Counted from the first letter of the stretch, positions 1 through 6,558 are shown. The stretch: 27,761 nt of DNA from an uncultured Slackia sp. (GCF_959608125.1 NZ_CAUHPG010000029.1:1-27761), one strand, 5' to 3'. Translations and numbers: made by a program. Notes: generated by a model from the sequence alone, not told the origin.

Positions 1-181
1 GGCGCCTTATGTCGCGGCGCAGGCGGTACTCCAGCCTGCCGACCTCGGCGGCGTGCGCGCAGCGGCCGCAGAGCGTCACGTCGAGGTCGCCGAACGCCAC
101 CTGGCGCAGCGCGTCGGAGCCGCCGCAGTGGCGGCACGCCGGGGTTCGGTCGGTCAGCGGGGCGAGGCCGCGCGCCGTCAT
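1..181 (-). CDS. Small zinc-ribbon-like phage protein, 3' end cut off by the window
   Basis: Open frame of 60 codons running off the left edge. The ATG at 181 overlaps the TGA of the upstream gene as ATGA, the same coupling seen in its neighbours, which supports the start. Two CxxC pairs (C16/C19 and C38/C41) about 20 residues apart are the pattern of a zinc ribbon or rubredoxin-like knuckle; the residues after them are Arg-rich. I do not recognise a named family. It is the last visible gene of the leftward early operon and could be a nucleic-acid-binding accessory protein. That role is inference from the Cys pattern and the operon. Confidence 0.6.
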   Translation of the reverse strand, partial: MTARGLAPLTDRTPACRHCGGSDALRQVAFGDLDVTLCGRCAHAAEVGRLEYRLRRDIRR

Positions 182-369
182 TCGGGCCTCGGTTCCACTC
201 GGCCGCCGCGGAGCTCGAAGCGCCACGGGTTGCGGGCCACGCGCATCACGTAGAGCGCGCAGCTCTCGTCGTTGGCCCTCGTGTTGAGCGGGCACGACGC
301 GCAGTCCTCCGTCGAGCCGCACGCGGCGAGCGCGTGCCAGATGGACAGCTCAACCTCGTCGTATTTCAT
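178..369 (-). CDS. Small Cys-rich phage protein (63 aa), function unknown
   Basis: The ATG at 369 is preceded by a strong GGAGAG ribosome site and overlaps the HNH stop as ATGA. The protein has four Cys at positions 17, 23, 26 and 37 (C-x5-C-x2-C-x10-C), suggesting one bound metal, and a basic C-terminal half. No family recognised. It is translationally coupled on both sides, so it is very likely expressed with the replication genes. Single-metal knuckles of this size are common in phage early operons; the actual ligand and function cannot be read from the sequence. Confidence 0.65.
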   Translation of the reverse strand: MKYDEVELSIWHALAACGSTEDCASCPLNTRANDESCALYVMRVARNPWRFELRGGRVEPRPE

Positions 370-815
370 CTCTCCTCCTTGCGCCCGAAGGGCGATTCGA
401 TCTCGTAACGCCCGTAGGCGAACAGCCGTTCGTCGTTCGGCCCCATGCCTGCGGGAAGCGTCCCGTCGAGCCACATGGCCTCGAACTCGTCCGCGTCCCA
501 TTCCCAGCGGATGCGCGCCTTCCCCTCGTGGAGGAGCCGGTGGCACCCCGAGGCGTTGCCCGACCCGCACACCGCGAACAGCGGCGGGCGCAGTCGGAAC
601 TCGCCGCGCGGGGTCGCCAGAGAGAACGCGCCGCCTCCCATGCCCTTGGGCGGGTGGTGGTGGGCGTTGGCCGCGGGCCGTCCGCACAGCACGCAGCGCG
701 CGCCGTCGTCGAGGCGGTGGGCGTCGCCGCGACCCGTATAGCTGGCGCCGACGCAGGGCTTGCCGAGGAGGCCGAACGCCTCGACCGTGCGGCCGCGAAG
801 CGTCCTAGCGTCCAT
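366..815 (-). CDS. HNH-type nuclease-like phage protein
   Basis: 149 aa. Residues 41-54 contain CxxC followed by a His run (H52-H54), then a second Cys/His cluster (C83, C91, H92) ahead of HEGKARI. This matches the zinc-stabilised HNH/His-Me-finger arrangement, where one His is catalytic and the Cys pairs hold the fold. The start overlaps the last 11 bases of the helicase-loader gene, and its stop is coupled to the next small gene. Position directly after the replication genes is usual for phage HNH proteins that process recombination intermediates or nick DNA near packaging. I cannot tell whether it acts as a NinG-like recombination factor or a free-standing endonuclease. Confidence 0.7.
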   Translation of the reverse strand: MDARTLRGRTVEAFGLLGKPCVGASYTGRGDAHRLDDGARCVLCGRPAANAHHHPPKGMGGGAFSLATPRGEFRLRPPLFAVCGSGNASGCHRLLHEGKARIRWEWDADEFEAMWLDGTLPAGMGPNDERLFAYGRYEIESPFGRKEER

Positions 816-1461
816 CCATGACCACCACCTCGGCGCCCTGGTAGACCCTGCGCAGGATCGCGTCGGCCTGCTCGTAGTCGCCGCCCTCGGCCATGAGGCG
901 GCGCCCCAGCTCGGCCTTGCCGTACTGCGTCGTGAAGACCGTGGGCTTCATCCGGCCGTACCTCGAGTCGAGCAGGGCGAACAGCTTCTCCAGCGCGTCG
1001 GCCGTGGGGCGCTCCTTGCCCAGGTCGTCGATGCACAGGACGGACACCGAGCGGTAGCGGGAAAGCGCCGTCTCCTCGCTGCCCTCGCCGCCGTATGTCG
1101 CCCTTACGGCCCGGAGAACGTCTCCGAACGTGGCGAACAGCACGGGCTTCTCGGCGGCGGCGATTCCCAGGGCGGCGCACGCCTCGCGGGTCTTGCCGCA
1201 CCCCGCCTTGCCGGTCAGCACCAGGTTCGCGGAGCCTCCGTTCGCCGCGCGCTCGGCCCACTCCCTGCTTTCGGGCATGGAGGGCTTCTCGTTGGCGAAG
1301 CGCGGCGGCATCCCGGACAGGCGCACGCGGCGGGCCGTGACGTCGGCGCGGCGGCGGGCCTCCTGCTCGCCCGCGTCGGCCATCGCCTCGGGAGGCAGCG
1401 AGGCGCGGATGGCCTCGATTCTGGCGGCCAGGTCACCAGTCGCCGAAAACGGGCTCTTCAC
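805..1461 (-). CDS. DnaC/IstB-like AAA+ ATPase, phage helicase loader
   Basis: 218 aa. Walker A is GKAGCGKT (residues 84-91) and Walker B is VLCIDD (141-146), followed by LGKE; the arrangement and length fit the DnaC/DnaI/IstB family, which loads the replicative DnaB helicase onto single-stranded DNA. The N-terminal ~60 residues, basic and Ala-rich, are where these proteins contact helicase. The start is GTG at 1461, chosen for the AAGGAGG about seven bases before it; it lies inside the end of the initiator gene (29-base overlap). The initiator-loader gene pair parallels lambda O and P, which argues that this phage recruits the host helicase rather than bringing its own. Confidence 0.85.
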   Translation of the reverse strand: MKSPFSATGDLAARIEAIRASLPPEAMADAGEQEARRRADVTARRVRLSGMPPRFANEKPSMPESREWAERAANGGSANLVLTGKAGCGKTREACAALGIAAAEKPVLFATFGDVLRAVRATYGGEGSEETALSRYRSVSVLCIDDLGKERPTADALEKLFALLDSRYGRMKPTVFTTQYGKAELGRRLMAEGGDYEQADAILRRVYQGAEVVVMDGR

Positions 1462-2083
1462 GGCTCGCCTCCTTCCTCTTCTCCTCGTCGCCGCGCTCCC
1501 AGTTGCGGACGGCGGCGCGCCAGTCCTTCATCGGGTTGCGCCCGGCCTTCCAGCCGTTGGCGGCGTAGTAGTCGCAGAACCGCTCGGGGTCGATGCCGTA
1601 GCCCTTCTCTCGGACGTACTCGGCCACTTCGTCGAGCGTGGGTGGCGTGAAGCGCGCGGGCTTCGCGCGCGTACACCCCTTACTGTTCTGTTCTGTACTG
1701 TTCTGTACTGTTCTGTATTGGCTTTCGGTTTTTCCGCTCTCGTCGGAAACCCCCGGTTTCTCGGTTTCGGAAACCTCTGGTTTTTCGATTGCGGAAACCT
1801 CGGGTTTCGCCGTTTCGGAAACCTCGGGTTCCTCCTTGTCGGAAACCTCCGGTTTCTCCTTCGGCGGGCGCCCGCCTTTGCTCCCGCGCTTTCGGGACTC
1901 CTTCGAGTGGTCGATGTCGTCCTTCAGCGCGATGAAGATGGGCGCGAGGTGGTACGGCAGCTCGACGGTTTCGCCGAACATGCCGTACATGTTCACCGCG
2001 TAGATCAGCTCCTTGCGGTCTTCCTCGTTCAGCGCGGCGCACACGTCGCCGAACTTCGCGAAGATCGTGAACGAGTCCGCCAT
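1433..2083 (-). CDS. Phage replication initiator-like protein (DUF6291-type N-terminus) with internal 8-aa repeats
   Basis: 216 aa. Residues 1-75 resemble the DUF6291-type N-terminal domain of phage replication proteins (the start MADSFTIFAKF and the VNMYGMFGE region), ending in a basic RGSKGGRPPK segment. Residues 76-115 are five 8-residue units based on EKPEVSET. Residues 143-197 (PTLDEVAEYVREKG to WRAAVRNWER) form the conserved C-terminal domain seen in phage replisome organisers and DnaD-like proteins. Start ATG at 2083 follows AAGGAG. It sits between ssb and the helicase loader, so it most likely binds the origin and hands over to the loader. The repeat-encoding DNA is itself a candidate origin (separate entry). 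Function is inferred from domains and context. Confidence 0.75.
   Translation of the reverse strand: MADSFTIFAKFGDVCAALNEEDRKELIYAVNMYGMFGETVELPYHLAPIFIALKDDIDHSKESRKRGSKGGRPPKEKPEVSDKEEPEVSETAKPEVSAIEKPEVSETEKPGVSDESGKTESQYRTVQNSTEQNSKGCTRAKPARFTPPTLDEVAEYVREKGYGIDPERFCDYYAANGWKAGRNPMKDWRAAVRNWERGDEEKRKEASREEPVFGDW
1683..1717. repeat. T-rich 10-bp tandem repeats next to the iterons (candidate unwinding element)
   Basis: The decamer CTGTTCTGTA occurs at 1698-1707 and 1708-1717, preceded by a slightly altered copy at 1683-1697. It is clearly poorer in GC than its surroundings and lies 27 bp from the first iteron. A helically phased, easily melted repeat beside initiator-binding sites is the usual layout of an origin. 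It still codes for protein (around residues 121-132 of the initiator). Confidence 0.5.
1745..1856. repeat. Five 24-bp iterons with dyad symmetry (candidate phage origin)
   Basis: Units begin at 1745, 1769, 1793, 1817 and 1841, exactly 24 bp apart. Each starts with GGAAACC and carries GAAACC-N3-GGTTTC; the dyad is perfect in units 1, 3 and 5 and has one mismatch in units 2 and 4. Because 24 is a multiple of three, the array encodes 8-residue protein repeats inside the initiator gene. In lambda, four iterons bound by O lie inside gene O; the same logic is suggested here. Confidence 0.7.
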
Positions 2084-2092
2084 GATTGCTCC

Positions 2093-2488
2093 TTAGAACG
2101 GGATGTCTTCCTCGTAGACGCTCTCGGCCTGGGGCTGCCGCTGTCGCTGCCCGCCCTGCTGGCCGCTCTCGACCGTCCACATGTCGCGGACGGAGAACAC
2201 GACCTTGCTGCGCTTGGAGCCGTCCTGCGCCTGCCACTCGTCGTACTTCGGCTCGCCCGCTATGACGAGGCGCGCGCCCGGCTGGACGAGGTCGCAGCGG
2301 AAGTCTCGGTCGGAGCGGCCCCAGTACTCGCAGTCGAAGAACTGGGGGACGCTCTCCCATTCCCCGGCCTGGTTCTTGCGGCGGCTCGGGCTGTTGAGGC
2401 CGAAGGACACGACCTGCTTGCCGGTCGCGGTCTGTCGGCGGTCGATGCGGCCGTTGGTGATCCAGCCGTCCATCACGAACTGTTTCAT
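2093..2488 (-). CDS. ssb: Phage single-stranded DNA-binding protein
   Basis: 131 aa, with the SSB OB-fold landmarks: GRI near the start, VVSFGLNSPS, the FFDCEYWGR strand, and LVIAGEPKYDEW around residues 75-86. The C-terminus ends in EEDIPF, the acidic tail that SSBs use to dock replication and repair partners. Between fold and tail is a short Gln/Gly-rich linker. Length is shorter than typical chromosomal SSBs, as expected for a phage copy. ATG at 2488 follows AGGAGG. It sits between the ERF region and the initiator gene, so it probably serves both recombination and replication initiation. Confidence 0.92.
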   Translation of the reverse strand: MKQFVMDGWITNGRIDRRQTATGKQVVSFGLNSPSRRKNQAGEWESVPQFFDCEYWGRSDRDFRCDLVQPGARLVIAGEPKYDEWQAQDGSKRSKVVFSVRDMWTVESGQQGGQRQRQPQAESVYEEDIPF

Positions 2489-2498
2489 TTCGTTCCTC

Positions 2499-2849
2499 CT
2501 AGAACTCGGGGTCGCCCATCTGGGCGCGTTTGATCTGGTCGTAGACGATGCGGCAATCGTCCCTGTACACGTCTATTGCCTTGAGCGATGCGCGCCACAT
2601 GGCCTCTGCGCACTGCATCTCGAGCATCGCCTCGGCCACCTTCTCGTCGCCCTTCGCAGCCATGTCGATGAGCGTCACGGGGAGGCCGTCCGACTTCATC
2701 CGCAGCGCGGCGGCTGCCTTGGCGGCGTAGTAGTCCGCCTTCTTCTCGGCGTAGTCCCTTCCGCGCTCGCTGGCCTCGCTGACGGCGCGCTTCATCAGCC
2801 GCCTGTCTTCCTCCAGCTGCTGCCAGAGGGTCAGGCCGTCGGCGCTCAT
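2499..2849 (-). CDS. Phage protein of unknown function, helical, between ERF and SSB genes
   Basis: 116 aa. The ATG at 2849 overlaps the ERF stop as ATGA. The sequence is dominated by charged, Ala-rich stretches (about residues 12-50 and 65-95) that should form long helices, possibly coiled coil; no metal motif or signal peptide. I do not recognise the family. The tight coupling to the annealing protein and SSB suggests an accessory of recombination or replication. That is context only. Confidence 0.65.
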   Translation of the reverse strand: MSADGLTLWQQLEEDRRLMKRAVSEASERGRDYAEKKADYYAAKAAAALRMKSDGLPVTLIDMAAKGDEKVAEAMLEMQCAEAMWRASLKAIDVYRDDCRIVYDQIKRAQMGDPEF

Positions 2850-3412
2850 GCGCCCTCGAACTCGGCCGCGACGGACGCGAGCCAGGCGGGGTCGCCCATC
2901 TTGGCGTCCGGGCGCTTCTCGACCCCCTGGATCACCGCCTTGGGGTCTGCGCCGTGCTCGGCGGCGTATGACTTCACGGCGGCCCACAGGCGGCCCTTGG
3001 CGGCCGCGAGCGGGTCGGCCTTGCGCGCCTTTCCGTGGTCGTTCGTGGCGTCGGCGTCCTCGGTGTCGTCGATGAGGAAAAGGCCGTTCAATGCGTACTT
3101 GCGGGCGTAGCTGGAAGCGGTGCCTGTGATCTGGCTCTCGTCCATGCCCTTCTTCGCCTCGGCCTCGCGGGCGTATGCGGTGACCGCCACGGCTTCGCCG
3201 CCGTCCGTCAAAGACGCGGTGGCCTTGATGTAGACGCGCCCGCCGCACGCGACCGGCTCGTCGGACAGGGTGAGCGTCAGGCCGCGCTCGGACAGCAGCG
3301 GCTTGACGGCCTCGAGGATGTCCTCGCAGCTGCGGTAGTTGTACCCGCCGAAGCTGTTCCGCTGGCTCTTGGGGGCTTTCAACGCCGCCTGGACCTCGAT
3401 GAGCTTGTCCAC
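2846..3412 (-). CDS. erf: ERF-family single-strand annealing recombinase
   Basis: 188 aa. It shows ERF superfamily signatures: the early GGYNYRSCEDILEAVKPLL block (about residues 22-40) and the core ITGTASSYARKYALNGLFLIDD (about 95-116), followed by an acidic stretch. ERF proteins form rings on single-stranded DNA and anneal homologous strands, allowing phage recombination and genome circularisation without RecA. The GTG start at 3412 overlaps the TAG of the upstream gene by one base and follows a G-rich ribosome site. With SSB, RuvC-like resolvase and HNH protein nearby, the operon holds most parts of an annealing-based recombination set; no dedicated exonuclease of the lambda Exo type is visible beside it. 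Confidence 0.85.
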   Translation of the reverse strand: MDKLIEVQAALKAPKSQRNSFGGYNYRSCEDILEAVKPLLSERGLTLTLSDEPVACGGRVYIKATASLTDGGEAVAVTAYAREAEAKKGMDESQITGTASSYARKYALNGLFLIDDTEDADATNDHGKARKADPLAAAKGRLWAAVKSYAAEHGADPKAVIQGVEKRPDAKMGDPAWLASVAAEFEGA

Positions 3413-3963
3413 TACGCCTCGCCCCCTTCCGGCAGCAGGAGCGCGTCCAAGCCTCCGAGACGGGCCGCGATGGGGCCGACGAGCTGCGGCTTGCATCCGG
3501 TGACCATGATTCCCGTGACCTTGGCGGGACACGCGGAAACGCCCGGCACGATGACGTCAGTTCCGCTCACGACCACGGCGTCGCCGACTCGCTCGAAGGT
3601 TTTCAAGAACGCCTGTTCGGGTTTTCGCTCCTCCTCGAACATGTACGGATGCTCTTCGTGGAGCAGCGACCACGCCTCGTGCTGGTATTCGGGCTTGAGT
3701 CGGCGCGCGACGGAGAGCTGCCCGTTGTCCGCGAGGAACCCCTCGAACGCGTCTGGGTCGGTCACCTCCCAGCCTTTTCGGTCGGTCTTCAAGGTCAGCG
3801 CGCCGACCTCGGTGCCGTCGAGCATCAGGCGGGCGCGGTCGGTTCCGTTGCCGGCGAAGGCCTCCGCCAGCTCCTTCTCGGCCTGGGCGCGCGTCTCGTC
3901 GAGCGCGGCCTTGGCGATCTTGCTCGCGGCGGTAAGCACCGCGAGACGTTCGTTAGTGTTCAA
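3412..3963 (-). CDS. Phage protein of unknown function (183 aa)
   Basis: The start is TTG at 3963, preceded by GGAAAGGA six bases away, and it overlaps the end of the resolvase gene by 11 bases. The N-terminal 40 residues are helical and charged; a middle part around residues 45-100 has short beta-like segments with GTEVGALTLKTDRKGW; the C-terminal part is hydrophobic and glycine-rich. No family recognised. It stands directly upstream of the ERF gene, where phages often carry a recombination accessory or a partner nuclease, but I see no nuclease motif. Confidence 0.6.
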   Translation of the reverse strand: MNTNERLAVLTAASKIAKAALDETRAQAEKELAEAFAGNGTDRARLMLDGTEVGALTLKTDRKGWEVTDPDAFEGFLADNGQLSVARRLKPEYQHEAWSLLHEEHPYMFEEERKPEQAFLKTFERVGDAVVVSGTDVIVPGVSACPAKVTGIMVTGCKPQLVGPIAARLGGLDALLLPEGGEA

Positions 3964-4432
3964 TCGGTATCCTTTCCAGGTAGTAGACGCCGTGGCATGC
4001 GGCGCTCCTCAGATGGTCGTTCGTCAGCAGCCCCGCGCCCTCCCACGGGAACGCGCCCTCGGCCATGTCGGCCTTGAGGCCCGCGACGTTGCCCCCGGTC
4101 CTGGGGTTCAGGACCTGGCGCGAGGTCTGGATGACGATGCGCTCCCCTTCGAGCGCCTTGTGCAGGTAGCCGCACAGGTACGGGGTCTGGTAGGTGTATC
4201 CGCCCTGCCTGCCGGGGTAGCCGACGAAGCCCTCGACGACGAAGGCGTCGTGGGGCCTGTCGGCGGCCCATTCGGCGATTCGGGACGCGATGACGCGCGC
4301 CCTCTCCATGAGGGCGTACTGGTCGGCCCCCACCGCGCCTTTCTCGCGGATCGTCAGCGCGTCGGCTATGCGGCCGCGCTCCATGTACACGAGCCCGGTG
4401 TTCGCGGTGCCGGGGTCGCACGCGACGATCAA
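3953..4432 (-). CDS. RuvC-like Holliday junction resolvase of phage type
   Basis: 159 aa with an RNase-H-like fold pattern: CDPGTANTG (catalytic D6) on the first strand, AFVVEGFVGYP with E67 on the fourth, and NDHLRSAACHGVYYL (D139) in the C-terminal helix. These match the acidic triad of RuvC-type enzymes, which nick four-way junctions symmetrically. The start is TTG at 4432, overlapping the TGA of the preceding gene, with GAGGAGC just before it; this frame is otherwise continuous upstream only as non-coding sequence. Expected role: resolve branched DNA made by ERF-driven recombination before packaging. Confidence 0.8.
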   Translation of the reverse strand: MIVACDPGTANTGLVYMERGRIADALTIREKGAVGADQYALMERARVIASRIAEWAADRPHDAFVVEGFVGYPGRQGGYTYQTPYLCGYLHKALEGERIVIQTSRQVLNPRTGGNVAGLKADMAEGAFPWEGAGLLTNDHLRSAACHGVYYLERIPIEH

Positions 4433-4674
4433 AGCTCCTCGATGTGGAAGAACTCGACGCCGCCGTGCTCGAACGCCCAGGTGGCATGCTTGCTCCCGAT
4501 GCGCTTGGCGACGCGGCTCCCGGCGGCGTCGGCCAGCTCCTTGAGCGATTCGTACGAAAGGACGGCCTGCGAGTGGCTGCGTCGCGGCTCTTCGCCGAGC
4601 ACCGCCTCGTCGAACGCGGCGTCGTACTCGATCCTGGCTTTCGCCAGGCGTTCGACCTGCTCTTTGCTGATCAT
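4429..4674 (-). CDS. Small phage protein of unknown function (81 aa)
   Basis: ATG at 4674 lies directly after the antirepressor stop, with AAGGAGG ahead of it. The protein is helical in its first 60 residues (MISKEQVERLAKARIEY onwards) and ends in an aromatic/acidic segment, FEHGGVEFFHIEEL. No motif or family recognised. It is coupled to the resolvase gene through overlapping TGA/TTG, so the two are likely made together. Confidence 0.6.
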   Translation of the reverse strand: MISKEQVERLAKARIEYDAAFDEAVLGEEPRRSHSQAVLSYESLKELADAAGSRVAKRIGSKHATWAFEHGGVEFFHIEEL

Positions 4675-5445
4675 CTAGATCGCCTCCTTGACTAGCTTGG
4701 CCATGAAGTAGGTCTGGCCCTTGCCCGTTACCTTCGGGGTTCTGTTGACCGTCACGCGCCCGTCCGAGTGCGTGACGGCGGTTTCCTTGATGCGGAAAAG
4801 CCCCATGTCCATCGCTCTTTGCGTGGGCACGTTGCGGTTGCAGCCCGATTTGCCGAGCCAGCCCTGCTCGCGCAGCCAGCCGAACAGGCGGTTCTGCCCG
4901 ATCGGCACGCCGTTCTGGCGCAGCATCTTTGCCAGCTCGCCCACGAGGCACGTGCCGTCGGACGCGGCCACCGCGTCGGCGAACAGGGCCTTGGGCCGAA
5001 GCTCGGCGTTCTCGGCCGCAAGCCCCTCGATGCGCTCCTTCTGCCGGCGCATGGTGTCGTCGGCGATGCGCAGCGCGCGGGCCATGATCTCTTCGGGGGT
5101 CTCGTCGGCTTTCGCGGCGATGTATCCGCCCGTCCTGTGGATGGACGGCAGCACCTCGTCGAACACCCATCGCTCGTAGGCCTGCGCCTGCGGCAGCTTG
5201 CTGGACACGATCAGGCGAAGGACGTCGCCCTCGGCGATGAAGCGGACGTTCTGAATGCCGCCGCTCGTTCGAAGGGGGTAGTGTTTCGCGACCCCCTTGC
5301 AGTGACGCGATAGCGCGTCTTTCGTGTTGACGTATCCGAGCGCGGCGGCTACGTCCTTGCCGCAGAACATCGTGCGCCCGCCTTCCTCCACGATTCGGAG
5401 GTCGCCGAACTCCCGGTTGTTGAAAAGCTCGACGGCGTTGTTCAC
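4675..5445 (-). CDS. BRO-N family phage antirepressor
   Basis: 256 aa from the GTG at 5445. Residues 1-110 are a BRO-N DNA-binding domain: ELFNNREFGDLRIVEE, FCGKDVAAALGY, and YERWVFDEVLPSIHRTGGY. A charged helical linker (about 115-150) leads to a C-terminal ANT/KilAC-type domain (LAKMLRQNGVPIGQNRLFGWLREQGWL). Such proteins bind phage repressors or their operators and promote lytic growth. The GTG was chosen because it overlaps the preceding stop as GTGA and leaves the usual short lead before the LFNN motif; GTG at 5451 or ATG at 5463 in the same frame are possible alternatives. Its presence suits the nearby repressor, whose self-cleavage residues look altered. Confidence 0.85.
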   Translation of the reverse strand: MNNAVELFNNREFGDLRIVEEGGRTMFCGKDVAAALGYVNTKDALSRHCKGVAKHYPLRTSGGIQNVRFIAEGDVLRLIVSSKLPQAQAYERWVFDEVLPSIHRTGGYIAAKADETPEEIMARALRIADDTMRRQKERIEGLAAENAELRPKALFADAVAASDGTCLVGELAKMLRQNGVPIGQNRLFGWLREQGWLGKSGCNRNVPTQRAMDMGLFRIKETAVTHSDGRVTVNRTPKVTGKGQTYFMAKLVKEAI

Positions 5446-5618
5446 ATCCACGTGACCACCCATCCTTTCGCCGCGAACAGCACCACGAAGATGCCGACCA
5501 CGAAACACGCGGCCTGTGCTACCATCTCGATGTTGACCTCGCGAAGCAGCGGGTCGTTTGCGATGAACGCACGGAGAGCCGCCAAGCAAGCTCCGTGCGT
5601 TTTCTCGTTTCTATGCAT
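5442..5618 (-). CDS. 58-aa single-pass membrane protein in the early operon
   Basis: ATG at 5618 has AAAGGAGG before it and overlaps the upstream gene by 8 bases; the stop overlaps the antirepressor start. Residues 33-51 (VAQAACFVVGIFVVLFAAK) are one hydrophobic helix; the first 30 residues are soluble and mildly basic. No family recognised. Candidate roles are a superinfection-exclusion or envelope-signalling peptide, but this is inference from the membrane helix and operon position only. Confidence 0.65.
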   Translation of the reverse strand: MHRNEKTHGACLAALRAFIANDPLLREVNIEMVAQAACFVVGIFVVLFAAKGWVVTWM

Positions 5619-6018
5619 CGCTTCCTCCTTTCAGCCAATCGTCCACCATGGCCGGAGTCATGAGCCGGCCGCGCTTCATGCCGCGCGGCAGGTAGCTGCA
5701 GAGCTGGCCGCGCGCCGCCGACCTGCAGACCGACGTGTAGTTGACGCCTGTCGCCAACGCCACCTCCTTCGACGTGTAGCCCGTCTTCTCGGGAAGCCCC
5801 GCGGCCTTCGCCATCTCGGCGAACCCGCCGCGCACGGGCTCCTTCTCCGGCTCTTCGCCGCCGACGACCTCGCAGCTCCTGACGACCAGGTACTCGACCC
5901 CGCCGACCGTGAAGAGGCCGAAGCCGTCGTCCAGTTCGAGCAGCGTGCATTCGCCCCGCTCGAAGCCGAGGAACGACGCGTAGGTGACTGCCGCGTCTCG
6001 GCGTTTCTTGTCATTCAT
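5611..6018 (-). CDS. Phage DNA-binding protein with C-terminal excisionase/MerR-like helix-turn-helix
   Basis: 135 aa from the ATG at 6018 (AAAGGAG six bases ahead; overlaps the XRE gene stop). Residues about 15-50 include a small beta-rich part (FLGFERGECTLLELDDGFGLFTVGGVEYLVV). Residues about 80-130 read YTSKEVALATGVNYTSVCRSAARGQL then MKRGRLMTPAMVDDWL, the order of a winged HTH of the excisionase/MerR_2 type: turn, recognition helix, wing, then a helix naming the residue to bind. It could be an excisionase, an early-gene activator or a repressor partner. The distance from the integrase argues against a simple int-xis pair. Confidence 0.65.
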   Translation of the reverse strand: MNDKKRRDAAVTYASFLGFERGECTLLELDDGFGLFTVGGVEYLVVRSCEVVGGEEPEKEPVRGGFAEMAKAAGLPEKTGYTSKEVALATGVNYTSVCRSAARGQLCSYLPRGMKRGRLMTPAMVDDWLKGGSDA

Positions 6019-6244
6019 CCGTTTCTCCTTTCGCTTCCGACGCAAGCCCTGCGTCCACTTCTCCTCTGACCAGGTCGTCGATGGAACACCCCAGGGCCCT
6101 CGCCGCCTTGGCGAGGTTTCGCGCGCTCGCCCCCATGACGTTCCCGCGCTCCCAGTGCTGCACGGTCCTGAGCGGCACGCCCGACGCGCGGGAAAGGGCC
6201 GATTGCGAAAGCCCCGCGCGAGTCCTTTCTTCCTTCATCGACAT
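6011..6244 (-). CDS. XRE-family transcriptional regulator
   Basis: 77 aa from the ATG at 6244, chosen because AAGGAGG lies eight bases before it; the frame stays open upstream to 6286 but without a ribosome site. Residues 4-60 form the five-helix XRE fold: RTRAGLSQSALSRASGVPLRTVQHWERGN, where RTVQHWERG is the recognition helix, followed by LAKAARALGCSIDDLV. The acidic tail is not conserved. As first gene of the leftward early operon it is placed to autoregulate the promoter region at 6270-6310, which holds repeated ATTGCG sites. Confidence 0.82.
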   Translation of the reverse strand: MSMKEERTRAGLSQSALSRASGVPLRTVQHWERGNVMGASARNLAKAARALGCSIDDLVRGEVDAGLASEAKGETDE

Positions 6245-6270
6245 CTCGTCGGCCTCCTTGTCAATATTTC

Positions 6271-6309
6271 GTGTTGCACGTCGCATTGCGTAACAAGATA
6301 TTGCGCAAT
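6271..6309. promoter_or_regulatory. Candidate operator cluster upstream of the leftward early operon
   Basis: GTGTTGCACGT (6271-6281) is followed by ATTGCGTAAC (6285-6294) and the perfect palindrome ATTGCGCAAT (6300-6309); the two ATTGCG copies are 15 bp apart. They lie between the XRE gene and a rightward small gene, and the rightward hexamers TTGCGC and TACCAT (17 bp apart) begin inside the palindrome. This fits binding by an XRE-type dimer controlling both directions. Confidence 0.45.
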
Positions 6310-6399
6310 CAAGCGCCCTCCCGTACCATTGCCTCCAGAGGGTCCTTTGCCAATCCCCTCTGAACCGTGTCGATTCAAAGCGATGGAAAGAGGTGGGAT

Positions 6400-6558
6400 A
6401 TGACGTTCGAGCAATTCGCTGCCGAGAAGACCGCAGAGATCACGGTCGCTTTCATCGAAAGCAACCGTGGAACCTCGTACGCCCTCAAGGATGCAGAAGC
6501 CGTCAATGATTTCTTCACCAAGGTTTTCAAAAACATCTACGAGAACATGAGCGTCTAG
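6400..6558 (+). CDS. Small phage protein of unknown function (52 aa)
   Basis: ATG at 6400 follows AGAGGTGGG. The product (MTFEQFAAEKTAEITVAFI and onward) is a small acidic-amphipathic helical protein with several Phe/Tyr residues and no motif I recognise. It is the only plus-strand gene inside the leftward block and converges on the minus-strand gene that ends at 6555; the two stop codons share the palindrome CTAG. Weak hexamers TTGCGC-17-TACCAT around 6301 could drive it. Small isolated genes in this position are often counter-defence or host-takeover factors, but nothing in the sequence shows that. Confidence 0.55.
   Translation: MTFEQFAAEKTAEITVAFIESNRGTSYALKDAEAVNDFFTKVFKNIYENMSV

Noticed and set aside
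1745..1856. CRISPR-like array
   Set aside because: Regular 24-bp spacing, but the units are directly adjacent, in frame with a conserved phage gene, with no unique spacers of 30 or more bases.
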